Positions 26,649 through 34,307 of a DNA stretch of 64,000 bases are shown here, in pieces. Made by a program: the position numbers and the translations under genes. Every line of letters begins with the position of its first letter. Positions within the stretch are counted from its first letter, which is position 1. The DNA is taken from the NCBI RefSeq assembly GCF_003712195.1, contig NZ_RDSD01000007.1, positions 62,001-126,000 of the forward strand. The letters are read 5' to 3'. The notes under the pieces are model-generated. The model saw only the letters and a list, made by a program, of their open reading frames with translations, was not told the DNA's origin and did not search any database. Source of the stretch: Proteiniphilum sp. X52 (GTDB taxonomy: Bacteria > Bacteroidota > Bacteroidia > Bacteroidales > Dysgonomonadaceae).

Positions 26649-27182
26649 TTATTCTCTTTCCGGAACTATCCAGAGGAAAACAGATTTACCATCCACCGAA
26701 ATTTGTCCATCCGGTTTCCAGTCACCCATACCAAAAGCATGAGAAACCACGCGGCTACCGGGCTTCATCTCAGACAGAATCTTCGGCATCAACTTCAGAT
26801 TCACATCCGGCAGCAGATAAAGTGTCAACACCGAAGCTTTACTGAAGTCAAAATCAAAAAGATTGCCCTCATGGAATGTCACCTTGTCTTCCACGGCTGC
26901 CTCCCGGGCATTTTCATTGGCCTCTTTAATCCTTTCCGGATTAAGGTCTACTCCAATCCCGGTGGCACCGTATTTCTTTGCCGCAGTGATTACAATGCGG
27001 CCATCTCCGCATCCCAGATCGTAAACCACATCTCCCTTGCCCACATTGGCAAGGTCGAGCATACCATCCACCACATTCTGTGGTGTGGGTACGTAAGGCA
27101 CATCCAGCTCAATTTGTTGCGCGTTCAGCCGCATTGCGCCGCACAGGAATAGCAATGTGATGAGATAATTCATTGATTTCAT
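26649..27182 (-). CDS. Exported class I SAM-dependent methyltransferase-like protein
   Basis: 177 aa. The fold is class I methyltransferase: YVPTPQNVVDGMLDLA, motif I VVYDLGCGDGRIVI, acidic Asp in GIGVDLNPERI, and VLTLYLLPDVNLKLMP. Unusually it begins with a convincing signal peptide (MKSMNYLITLLFLCGAM, cut near LNAQ), which would place a SAM-binding fold outside the cytoplasm. Substrate unknown. It lies 45 bp downstream of an amino-acid permease gene on the same strand, so the two are probably co-transcribed. Confidence 0.88.
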   Translation of the reverse strand: MKSMNYLITLLFLCGAMRLNAQQIELDVPYVPTPQNVVDGMLDLANVGKGDVVYDLGCGDGRIVITAAKKYGATGIGVDLNPERIKEANENAREAAVEDKVTFHEGNLFDFDFSKASVLTLYLLPDVNLKLMPKILSEMKPGSRVVSHAFGMGDWKPDGQISVDGKSVFLWIVPERE

Positions 27183-27227
27183 AGGTTTTGACTTTTAAAA
27201 TTTCACATATCAGGGCGTTTCCGCCTT

Positions 27228-28565
27228 TTATTTTTGAAAGAAAGAGACGCCCCATCCGACCCATAAGACGGCTACTCCCACCAGCGCGCCTGTTCCGGTG
27301 ACAGAAAGGCTGGAATAGAGCATATAGGCACAAAGGGCGACGAACAGAAAGGGGATAACCGGGTATAACGGTACCTTAAAAGGGCGCGGAACATCCGGAT
27401 GTTTTTTCCTCAGGACGAACAGGCTCACACCGGTACAAAGAAAGAAGAACCAAAAGACGGGTGCGGTAAAATCGACCATAGCTTCAAAACCGTTGCGGGT
27501 AAACGCGCCAAAAACGATCAGTACCACAGCGATCACTCCCTGCGATATCAATGCATTGACAGGTGATGATTTTTCTTTGTTCCATTTTCCCAGGAATGCC
27601 AGAGGAGAGAAATCCTTTCCCAACGCATAGTTGGATCTGGCCCCTGTAAAGATGGTCGTGTTAAGAGAGGTAAGGGCAAAAAGGGAGACCAGCAGGCCGA
27701 TCAATATCACCCCCTTTTCACCCAGCGTAGCCCGCATCATATCCACTGCCACCGCCTCTGAAGCTGCCATTGCGCTTAACCCCAGCACATTCAAAAAGGC
27801 AAGATTCATCAGCAGATAGATCAGCGTGACAATTAAAACACTGACAATCAGCACGAGCGCCATCTTCCGACTGCCGGTCTTCAATTCGGCGGAAATGTAT
27901 GCCGCTTCATTCCAACCGCCGAATGTCAACAGTACAAAGATAAGCGCGAGACCTGTCGATGCGTTGGATGAGATACCGGTATCCACAGACGGCGTTGGGG
28001 AGGGCACCGCTGTGGTTGGTTCTACTAAAAATCCGGTCAGGACAATGATCAGAATCCCGACAATCTGTAATGCCATGAATAGCTTCTGGAAACCTGTACC
28101 AAAACGGATGCCCAATATATTCACCAATGTGAGGGAAACGACAATGCCCGCGGCGTAAAAGGCGGAAGAATAGGCTCCCAAGGGGAGAACTTCGGCCAGG
28201 TAGTCACCCGCGATATAGGCCAGCAGGGCAATGGATCCTGTTTGCGTGACCGTAACGCGGGACCAGGCAAACAAAAAAGAGAATCTCTTTCCAAAGGCGG
28301 TTTTCAGAAAGTGATAATCGCCGCCGGCATTGGGGAAAACTGAACTCAGTTCGGAGTAACAAAGGGCGCCGGTCAGAGAAATGGCACCTCCCAGTAACCA
28401 CGCGGCAACAAACCAGTATTGATCGGGGGAGTTGGCCGCGACGACCGAAGGAGTCCGGAAAATTCCCGCACCAATCACAATTCCCACAATAAGGACTATA
28501 GCATCAATCAGTCGCAACGCGGGTGCTGGCGCGGCCAGGTCTGTAAGTCGATCTTTTTCTTTCAT
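27228..28565 (-). CDS. APC-family amino acid permease
   Basis: Inner-membrane transporter with about 12 membrane segments, 445 aa from ATG 28565 (MKEKDRLTDL). The frame is open to 28634, but the extra 23 residues are hydrophilic and unlike the family. TM1 carries IGAGIFRTPSVVA with the GIF-type motif that binds the substrate alpha-carboxylate in APC transporters; TM2 is followed by CYSELSSVFPNAGGDYHFL, also typical. LAT-like or YhdG-like; the amino acid cannot be named. It is the first gene of a likely two-gene unit with the exported methyltransferase. Confidence 0.9.
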   Translation of the reverse strand: MKEKDRLTDLAAPAPALRLIDAIVLIVGIVIGAGIFRTPSVVAANSPDQYWFVAAWLLGGAISLTGALCYSELSSVFPNAGGDYHFLKTAFGKRFSFLFAWSRVTVTQTGSIALLAYIAGDYLAEVLPLGAYSSAFYAAGIVVSLTLVNILGIRFGTGFQKLFMALQIVGILIIVLTGFLVEPTTAVPSPTPSVDTGISSNASTGLALIFVLLTFGGWNEAAYISAELKTGSRKMALVLIVSVLIVTLIYLLMNLAFLNVLGLSAMAASEAVAVDMMRATLGEKGVILIGLLVSLFALTSLNTTIFTGARSNYALGKDFSPLAFLGKWNKEKSSPVNALISQGVIAVVLIVFGAFTRNGFEAMVDFTAPVFWFFFLCTGVSLFVLRKKHPDVPRPFKVPLYPVIPFLFVALCAYMLYSSLSVTGTGALVGVAVLWVGWGVSFFQK

Positions 28566-28829
28566 CGGGCAACACATTGTAAAGTATGTCCGGTGGTTAC
28601 ATAAACGAAAGGCTTCCTGCACATGCCCTGTCAAAAACAGGAAACGGTTCGCCTTTCTTCATCGAGAGCAATATGCCCAGTATACAAATACCGGAAAATC
28701 AAAGATATGAATATTCACAGCAAAGAAAAGTATCCTTTTTAAATGTTTAACTTTTTTATGAAGCAATTTCGAAAAGAAACTACGAGTCTATTTGTCTTCT
28801 CATCCTATTCCATTAAAGGACAGATATCC

Positions 28830-29285
28830 CTATTTCAGATGAGGTCCGAAAACCTCAAAAGTGTTGTCATCGTAATAGATAATTATCTGTGTAATTTTTC
28901 GATCATTGCTTTTTAAAGGCGCAACAGGTTTGTTTTCTGATGATTGATTCCCATTATCAACCTGTTTAAACCCTATTTCTTTCGATTTTTCGATAGTTTC
29001 CGGCACTATGGCCGCATTCCGTCCATCCTGGTTGAATAAATCCGGCCCGGCCAAAGGAGAGGTAGCATTCAATCCTTCTTTGTACATATTGCCGGTACCA
29101 TTGATCAGCCATTCGGTGTTGATATAGTTCATTTCACTCAGGATCTTCGTGACAACATCGAGGCTGGGGTTATTTCTACCATTGAGGATATGAGAAATGA
29201 TAGCCCGGTTGATCTGTAACCTGTCTGCAAATTTTGCAGGTGTCAGGTTTTCTTTTTCCATGATCAGTTTGATACGATCCTTCAT
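28830..29285 (-). CDS. XRE-type helix-turn-helix regulator
   Basis: 151 aa. The N-terminal HTH_3 domain (1-65) reads LTPAKFADRLQINRAIISHILNGRNNPS..., then a low-complexity linker and a short C-terminal beta segment (ITQIIIYYDDNTFEVFG). This plan is common for small Bacteroidetes regulators of unknown target. It diverges from the glutathione peroxidase gene across an 834-bp AT-rich gap that holds a perfect inverted repeat at 29391-29435, about 105 bp upstream of its start and a candidate operator. Confidence 0.9.
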   Translation of the reverse strand: MKDRIKLIMEKENLTPAKFADRLQINRAIISHILNGRNNPSLDVVTKILSEMNYINTEWLINGTGNMYKEGLNATSPLAGPDLFNQDGRNAAIVPETIEKSKEIGFKQVDNGNQSSENKPVAPLKSNDRKITQIIIYYDDNTFEVFGPHLK

Positions 29286-29347
29286 ACAATCATCTTTTAG
29301 GTATTATTAAAACGATGGCAGTTTATTTTATCACAAAATCAACGATA

Positions 29348-29355
29348 CAAATGTA
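29348..29355 (-). promoter_or_regulatory. Candidate -7 element of the HTH regulator
   Basis: TACATTTG on the - strand, 63 bp before the start, embedded in the small palindrome ATAC-AAAT-GTAT. The nearest TTTG on this strand (29373-29370) is 14 nt upstream, shorter than usual. Confidence 0.35.
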
Positions 29356-29390
29356 TAACAAATCATTCACAAATGAAAATTGTTTTGCGA

Positions 29391-29435
29391 TATAATTGTA
29401 AATTACAAATGTTCATGCAACAGTTTACAATTATA
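29391..29435. promoter_or_regulatory. Perfect 12-bp inverted repeat, candidate operator
   Basis: TATAATTGTAAA (29391-29402) and its exact complement TTTACAATTATA (29424-29435), 21-nt spacer. It lies upstream of the HTH gene, close to its -7 element. Autoregulation by the HTH protein is a fair guess. Confidence 0.5.
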
Positions 29436-29756
29436 CTCCAACAATGAATTGATTCTTGAAACACCCAGAGAAAGAATTAAACTATTTATTCATTTTATAT
29501 TTATAATAAACTCATATTTATATATATAATCATAAAATTATTTTTGTTTTTAACATTAATATGAGCTGAATGGCTGCATATTGCGAACGCATCTATTTTT
29601 TAAGTTCATGAATCATTCATAATTATCTTTTTCATAGGCACATATCTTGATTATATAATCCAACATTGAATAGTTAATCCTCAAAATATAGAAATGTAAT
29701 CGCAATTTAGTTATGAACAATCTATGAAACGAACAAATGTTCCGGTCATCGTTATT

Positions 29757-29764
29757 TACTTTTG
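29757..29764 (+). promoter_or_regulatory. -7-like element in the long HTH-gpx gap
   Basis: TACTTTTG matches TAnnTTTG but lies 356 bp before the glutathione peroxidase ATG. It could drive a long leader or a small RNA. The rest of the gap (29286-30119) is AT-rich, without an ORF, and also holds the palindrome at 29918 and an 8-bp CCGTACGG palindrome near 29862. Confidence 0.25.
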
Positions 29765-29917
29765 TAAACCACACCTGATCATTCACAGTACACAATTGTT
29801 TGTTAAAAATTATTATCTGCTGAATTCACAAAGCTATTTTCCGTGAGAATCGTATAAATCCGTACGGAATTGCGGCAAAAGGCAAAAGGGACTGCTCCTG
29901 GATACTTTAAAATTGTA

Positions 29918-29938
29918 TATCTATTTGACAAATAGATA
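29918..29938. promoter_or_regulatory. 21-bp perfect palindrome
   Basis: TATCTATTTG-A-CAAATAGATA, two perfect 10-bp arms around one base, 182 bp before the glutathione peroxidase start. It has the shape of a dimer-binding operator. Outer bases ATTG and CAAT extend the symmetry with a small interruption. Confidence 0.5.
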
Positions 29939-30119
29939 ATTCAATCCTATTTTTCGTGTATATAATTTACTTCTGAAAAAAATATTGAAAGGGATGAACT
30001 GTTTGGTGTCCATCCTTGTTTAATAATGGGGTAATATCGATAAATAAACACGGAAAAAAAACTTATTTGACTATAGCGAGCATAGAAAATGTCCAATGTA
30101 ATTATTCAACAGATCGAAC

Positions 30120-30743
30120 ATGCAATTCTCTACCACAAAATTTTGGATCGTCTTAATATTAACTTTTACCGCTATACACTGTAACGCTCAGGGAAGACAA
30201 AACAAAACCCTGCAAACAGCGGAAAACGCGGGAAATAATCAGCGTATGGAAGCGAGAAAAACGTCACACGATTTCACCGTAAAGGACATAGATGGGAACG
30301 ATTTCAGCCTGGCCTCCCTGAAAGGGAAAAAAGTGCTGGTGGTAAATGTAGCTTCAAAATGCGGACTGACTCCCCAATATGAACAACTGCAGGAGCTTTA
30401 TGAGAAATACCGCCATCTGAATTTTGTAATTATCGGTTTTCCGGCCAACAATTTTATGGGACAGGAACCGGGTTCCAATCTTGAAATCAAAGAATTTTGC
30501 ACCGTCAATTACGGCGTGACCTTTCCCATGATGGAAAAGATCAGTGTGAAAGGTAAGGATCAGGCACCTTTGTACCAGTGGCTTACGAAGAAATCAGAGA
30601 ATGGAGTGATGGATCAAGAGGTAACTTGGAATTTTCAGAAGTTCTTGATCGATGAAGAGGGACATCTGGTGGATGTGGTGATGCCGAAGGAAAGCCCTAT
30701 GAGCGACAAGATACTGAATTGGATCACCGGCAGTCAGGATTAG
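30120..30743 (+). CDS. Exported glutathione peroxidase-family protein
   Basis: Thiol peroxidase of the GPx fold, Cys type. 207 aa, including an N-terminal signal (cut near HCNAQ; the Cys21 could also be a lipobox). The catalytic tetrad is visible: Cys81 in ASKCGLTPQY, Gln115 in FPANNFMGQEPG, and Trp170-Asn171 in VTWNFQKF. Bacterial GPx enzymes usually use thioredoxin-like donors rather than glutathione. The signal puts it in the periplasm, a likely defence against peroxides or lipid peroxides in an anaerobe. Its stop codon overlaps the holA stop. Confidence 0.93.
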   Translation: MQFSTTKFWIVLILTFTAIHCNAQGRQNKTLQTAENAGNNQRMEARKTSHDFTVKDIDGNDFSLASLKGKKVLVVNVASKCGLTPQYEQLQELYEKYRHLNFVIIGFPANNFMGQEPGSNLEIKEFCTVNYGVTFPMMEKISVKGKDQAPLYQWLTKKSENGVMDQEVTWNFQKFLIDEEGHLVDVVMPKESPMSDKILNWITGSQD

Positions 30744-31762
30744 TGCATAATCCTGTATACCAGCTCTTTTAATAGGTCTCCCTGCGAAGCCGACACATTA
30801 TCCACACCTTTCGAGCGGGCGTCGAATGTACGCAGGTCTGAAATGATTTCCATCACTTTTTGAGCGGTGTAGTTATGCAGGCCTGTCATATAATCACGCG
30901 CAAAATAGGCTGACCTCATATTCAGTGCGTTCATAATGCTTTGTTCATCTTTACGCGGCAACCAGAAGCATTCCAGCAGATTACTGAAATAATTGAACAA
31001 CACGGCGATGGTGGCCATCATCGGGTTCTCTTTTGGATTCTTGTCGAAGTAATCCACGATCCGGTTGGCTGCCACTACATTTTTGGAGATAATGGCTTTT
31101 TGTAGTTCAAAATTGTTGTAATCCTTACTGATACCCACATTTTTCTCTATCAATGCGGATGTAATACGCCGTTCCCCTTCGGGAAGGGAGACCTCCAATT
31201 TCTGAAGCTGAGGGATTAACTTGCTGATGTCGTTTCCCACAAAATCAGTCAGCATCTGTGCCGACTTTTCATCGATAGCTATTCCTTTCTCTTTCAGCCA
31301 GGACTGGATAAATGCCGGTATCTGGTTTTCATACAATTTCTTGGATTCAAATAGCTCCCCCGTTTTAAGTATGCTTTTCACTATCCCTTTCCGCTTATCG
31401 ACCGTGCCGTGCTTATAATTGATTACCAGGATAGTGGAAGGCATCGGATTCTTGGCATAGAGATCGAGCAAGTCGAATTTGTCGAGATTCTGGGCCTCTT
31501 TCACAATAATAAGCTGATACTCGGCCATCATGGGGAAACGGCGTGCCGAGGAGATGATAAGGTTGACATCGGTATCCACTCCGTAGAAAGTAAGCATATT
31601 GAAATCTTTCTCCGTTTCAGTCAGTACCGTATCGCACAGCAAATCGGTCAGCACATCTATGAAATAGGATTCATCCCCCATAAAGAGATAAATCGGTTTG
31701 AACCGACGTTGCAGAATAGCGTTGCGAATAGCATGAAAAGATGATTGTGTGGATGCAGCCAT
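30740..31762 (-). CDS. holA: DNA polymerase III delta subunit HolA
   Basis: Clamp-loader subunit that opens the beta clamp. 340 aa. N-terminal FKPIYLFMGDESYFIDVLTD is the degenerate Walker region of delta; MPSTILVINYKHGTVDKRKGI and SWLKEKGIAIDEKSAQML are typical of Bacteroidetes HolA. The C-terminus carries the collar-domain segment MRSAYFARDYM. Its TAA stop shares bases with the converging gpx TAG stop (overlap 30740-30743). Confidence 0.93.
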   Translation of the reverse strand: MAASTQSSFHAIRNAILQRRFKPIYLFMGDESYFIDVLTDLLCDTVLTETEKDFNMLTFYGVDTDVNLIISSARRFPMMAEYQLIIVKEAQNLDKFDLLDLYAKNPMPSTILVINYKHGTVDKRKGIVKSILKTGELFESKKLYENQIPAFIQSWLKEKGIAIDEKSAQMLTDFVGNDISKLIPQLQKLEVSLPEGERRITSALIEKNVGISKDYNNFELQKAIISKNVVAANRIVDYFDKNPKENPMMATIAVLFNYFSNLLECFWLPRKDEQSIMNALNMRSAYFARDYMTGLHNYTAQKVMEIISDLRTFDARSKGVDNVSASQGDLLKELVYRIMH

Positions 31763-31793
31763 TGGTTGATGTGATGAATATGCTAATTGGTGT

Positions 31794-31919
31794 AACTCTT
31801 AACTCTTAACTCTTAACTCTTAACTCTTAACTCTTAACTCTTAACTCTTAACTCTTAACTCTTAACTCTTCATTCTTCATTCTTCATTCTTCATTCTTCA
31901 TTCTTCATTCTTCATTCTT
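31794..31919. repeat. Heptamer array, 18 units in two blocks
   Basis: Eleven perfect AACTCTT units (31794-31870) run without any phase break into seven perfect CATTCTT units (31871-31919): 126 bp, 18 units, no point changes. It fills the gap between holA and amn. It is the longest and purest of the five 7-bp arrays. Confidence 0.95.
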
Positions 31920-31935
31920 CATTAGCCGCTCATTA

Positions 31936-32712
31936 TTACCAGTCGAAGCGCAAATGTTTGATGGTAGAGCCTCTGTTCATAATGGATGAAAGCGATTTGA
32001 TCCCTATTTTCACATGCTCTTCCACAAAATTCTCGGTAATATGCTGGTCGCTCTTTTCGGTTTTCACACCGGTAGAGATCAGCGGCTGGTCAGACACGAG
32101 CAGTAGTGCTCCCGTAGGGATGCGATTCGCGAAGCCGCAGGTAAAAAGGGTAGCCGTTTCCATATCTACCGCCATGGCACGTATCTGCCTCAGGTAATTC
32201 TTAAAATCATCGTCATATTCCCACACGCGGCGATTGGTGGTATAGACCGTACCTGTCCAGTAGTCACGGTGAAAGTCCCGCACATTGGAAGAAACCGCCC
32301 TCAGGAGGCTGAACGCCGGTAGAGAGGGCACTTCGGGCGGGAAATAGTCATTTGATGTGCCTTCGCCACGAATAGCGGCTATAGGCAGAATATAATCACC
32401 CAGTTCGCTCCTCGACTTCAATGCGCCGCATTTTCCCAGGAAGAGCACTGCCGAAGGCGATACCGCGCTCAGCAGATCCATGATGGTGGCGGCATTGGCA
32501 CTACCCATCCCGAAATTGATGATGGTGATACCGTTGGCAGAGGCATTGGGCATATTGGCGTCTAAACCGACTATGGGAGCATTGAAATGATCGGCGAAAA
32601 TCTCGACATACTTTTGAAAGTTAGTCAACAAAACAAATTTGGTGAATTCGTCAAGTGACCTTTTCGTATATCTGGGGAGCCAATTCTCCACAATTTCCTG
32701 TTTTGTTTTCAT
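31936..32712 (-). CDS. amn: AMP nucleosidase
   Basis: Hydrolyses AMP to adenine and ribose 5-phosphate. 258 aa: the short form common in Bacteroidetes, without the N-terminal regulatory domain of the E. coli enzyme. Phosphorylase-fold segments: INFGMGSANAATIMDLL, VLFLGKCGALK, AVDMETATLFTCGFA with the purine-binding Met-Glu, and LLLVSDQPL with the Asp that protonates the base. It diverges from the HsdR-N-like gene. The -7 element at 32767 is 55 bp upstream. Confidence 0.94.
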   Translation of the reverse strand: MKTKQEIVENWLPRYTKRSLDEFTKFVLLTNFQKYVEIFADHFNAPIVGLDANMPNASANGITIINFGMGSANAATIMDLLSAVSPSAVLFLGKCGALKSRSELGDYILPIAAIRGEGTSNDYFPPEVPSLPAFSLLRAVSSNVRDFHRDYWTGTVYTTNRRVWEYDDDFKNYLRQIRAMAVDMETATLFTCGFANRIPTGALLLVSDQPLISTGVKTEKSDQHITENFVEEHVKIGIKSLSSIMNRGSTIKHLRFDW

Positions 32713-32732
32713 ACCATCTCACATAAAAAAGG

Positions 32733-32740
32733 TAATTTTG
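32733..32740 (+). promoter_or_regulatory. Candidate -7 element of the HsdR-N-like gene
   Basis: TAATTTTG, 37 bp before the ATG at 32778. TTTG at 32702-32705 is 27 nt upstream, too far for a good -33. Confidence 0.3.
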
Positions 32741-32766
32741 TGCGGGCTATGCCGTTATTCTGCAAA

Positions 32767-32774
32767 CAAAGATA
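32767..32774 (-). promoter_or_regulatory. -7 element of amn
   Basis: TATCTTTG on the - strand, exact consensus. It almost touches the start of the divergent HsdR-N-like gene at 32778, so the two promoters are interleaved. Confidence 0.4.
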
Positions 32775-32777
32775 CAA

Positions 32778-33230
32778 ATGTGCGATTTAAATTTGCCATC
32801 TTTCGATACAAAAATCCGTAAAAAGGGCGAGGGACTGGAGATCTTCGATCCTTTACGGAAAAAATATGTGAGGTTGACTCCTGAAGAGTGGGTACGCCAG
32901 CATTTTGTCCAGTATCTGATCTCTGAGAAACAATTTCCCGGCTCGCTGATAGCCAACGAGGCGGGAATCAAACTGAACTCGCTTTCAAAAAGATGTGACA
33001 CGGTGGTCTACAACCGTAAGCTTGAACCCCTAATGATCGTGGAATACAAAAGGCCGGACGTAATCATAACACAAGAGGTATTCGACCAGATCACACGATA
33101 CAACAGCGTATTAAAAGTTCCCTATATCGTTGTGTCGAATGGGTTAGTACACCATTGTTGCCACATGGACTATGAACAGCGGTCTTATCGGTACCTTACA
33201 GAAATCCCCACTTACCAGGAATTAAAGTGA
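32778..33230 (+). CDS. Stand-alone type I restriction R-subunit N-terminal domain protein
   Basis: 150 aa consisting only of an HSDR_N_2-like nuclease domain. The PD-(D/E)XK core is complete: Asp74 in RCDTVVYN, then Glu89 and Lys91 in MIVEYKRP, 14 residues apart. There is no helicase, specificity subunit or methyltransferase gene nearby, so it is not a restriction system. Close relatives are, to my knowledge, frequent single genes in Bacteroidetes near holA and amn; their job is unknown. A DNA repair or recombination nuclease is conceivable. The stop codon is the first bases of a heptamer array. Confidence 0.9.
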   Translation: MCDLNLPSFDTKIRKKGEGLEIFDPLRKKYVRLTPEEWVRQHFVQYLISEKQFPGSLIANEAGIKLNSLSKRCDTVVYNRKLEPLMIVEYKRPDVIITQEVFDQITRYNSVLKVPYIVVSNGLVHHCCHMDYEQRSYRYLTEIPTYQELK

Positions 33231-33261
33231 AGAATGAAGAATGAAGAGTGAAAAGTGAAGA
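33227..33261. repeat. Heptamer array, 5 units, overlapping a stop codon
   Basis: Units GTGAAGA, ATGAAGA, ATGAAGA, GTGAAAA, GTGAAGA. The first unit overlaps the AAG-TGA end of the HsdR-N-like gene. Same family as the arrays at 14856 and 31871, read on the other strand. Confidence 0.8.
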
Positions 33262-33278
33262 AAATCCACCTTCGCCGA

Positions 33279-34115
33279 TCAATAACTCTCTTCTACCGAA
33301 GGAAAATCGCTTGATTTGACATCGCTTATGTATTGCTGGACAGCAGCGGTGATCTCATCAAAGAGATTGGCGTAGCGGCGCAGGAAACGGGGTGAGAAAC
33401 CTTTATTCAATCCCAGCATATCATGCATCACCAGTACCTGCCCGTCCACTTGAGCCCCTGCTCCAATCCCTATGGTCGGGATAGCCAGTTCGGCCGTGAC
33501 TTTGCCTGCCAGTCCTGCCGGAATTTTCTCCAACACGATGGAGCAGCATCCTATTTCCTGTAAGAGACGGGCATCCTCCATCAGCTTGGCGGCTTCCTCT
33601 TCTTCTTTGGCGCGTACGGCATAGGTTCCGTATTTGTTAATCGATTGCGGCATCAGCCCCAGGTGACCCATTACCGGAATACCGGCATTCAGGATGGCCT
33701 TGATCGATTCAAGGATCTCTTTCCCTCCCTCCAACTTCAGGCAATCGACCTGCGTCTCCTTCATGATCTTCACCGCGTTGCCAACCGCCTGGTAAGGATC
33801 TCCCTGATAACTGCCGAAAGGCATATCCACGACTACCATTGCCCGCTTTACCGCGTTCATCACCGACTTTCCATGATAAATCATCTGCTCTACCGTCATC
33901 GGCAAGGTGGTAACGTTTCCCGCCATCACGTTAGAAGCCGAATCCCCTACCAAGATCACATCCACACCGGCCTGATCGATCACTGATGCCATGGAATAGT
34001 CATAGGCTGTGAGCATCGATATTTTTTCGCCCTGTTGCTTCATCTCCCGCAAACGGTATGTAGTTACTTTCTTTTGGTTGGAAGTGGTAAGATACCCTTT
34101 TTTATCTTCTGACAT
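33279..34115 (-). CDS. panB: 3-methyl-2-oxobutanoate hydroxymethyltransferase PanB
   Basis: First committed step of pantothenate synthesis: adds a hydroxymethyl group from methylene-tetrahydrofolate to ketoisovalerate. 278 aa, (beta/alpha)8 fold. Seen: [19 protein letters not shown] with metal-binding region [24 protein letters not shown] with a metal Asp, CLKLEGGKE, and [11 protein letters not shown]. The last third has [23 protein letters not shown]. It ends near the heptamer array at 33227. Confidence 0.96.
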   Translation of the reverse strand: MSEDKKGYLTTSNQKKVTTYRLREMKQQGEKISMLTAYDYSMASVIDQAGVDVILVGDSASNVMAGNVTTLPMTVEQMIYHGKSVMNAVKRAMVVVDMPFGSYQGDPYQAVGNAVKIMKETQVDCLKLEGGKEILESIKAILNAGIPVMGHLGLMPQSINKYGTYAVRAKEEEEAAKLMEDARLLQEIGCCSIVLEKIPAGLAGKVTAELAIPTIGIGAGAQVDGQVLVMHDMLGLNKGFSPRFLRRYANLFDEITAAVQQYISDVKSSDFPSVEESY

Positions 34116-34165
34116 CTTTACAGTTTTAATGGTTTACTTGAAAATGAGCCTCACGTTTTCTATGG

Positions 34166-34173
34166 CAAAGGTA
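34166..34173 (-). promoter_or_regulatory. -7 element of panB
   Basis: TACCTTTG on the - strand, 51 bp upstream of the panB start; no clear -33. Confidence 0.4.
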
Positions 34174-34250
34174 GTGCTTTTACAGATTCTTTTCACATTT
34201 TCCACCTGTTTTCAAAATGTGCGGATCCATCCATGCTTTTAACCTGCGAC

Positions 34251-34281
34251 AAAAAAAGCCGAGACTGAATATTGTCCCGGC
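34251..34281 (-). terminator. Rho-independent terminator of the FadL-like gene
   Basis: On the - strand GCCGGGAC (34281-34274), an 8-nt loop, GTCTCGGC (34265-34258) and then seven T (34257-34251). It starts 27 bp after the stop at 34308. This is the best terminator in the window. Confidence 0.85.
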
Positions 34282-34307
34282 CTCTTTTGACAGAAATTCA
34301 TTATTTA

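Noticed and set aside
32778-33230. Restriction-modification system
   Set aside because: Only the nuclease-like domain is present; no methyltransferase, specificity or helicase genes are nearby.
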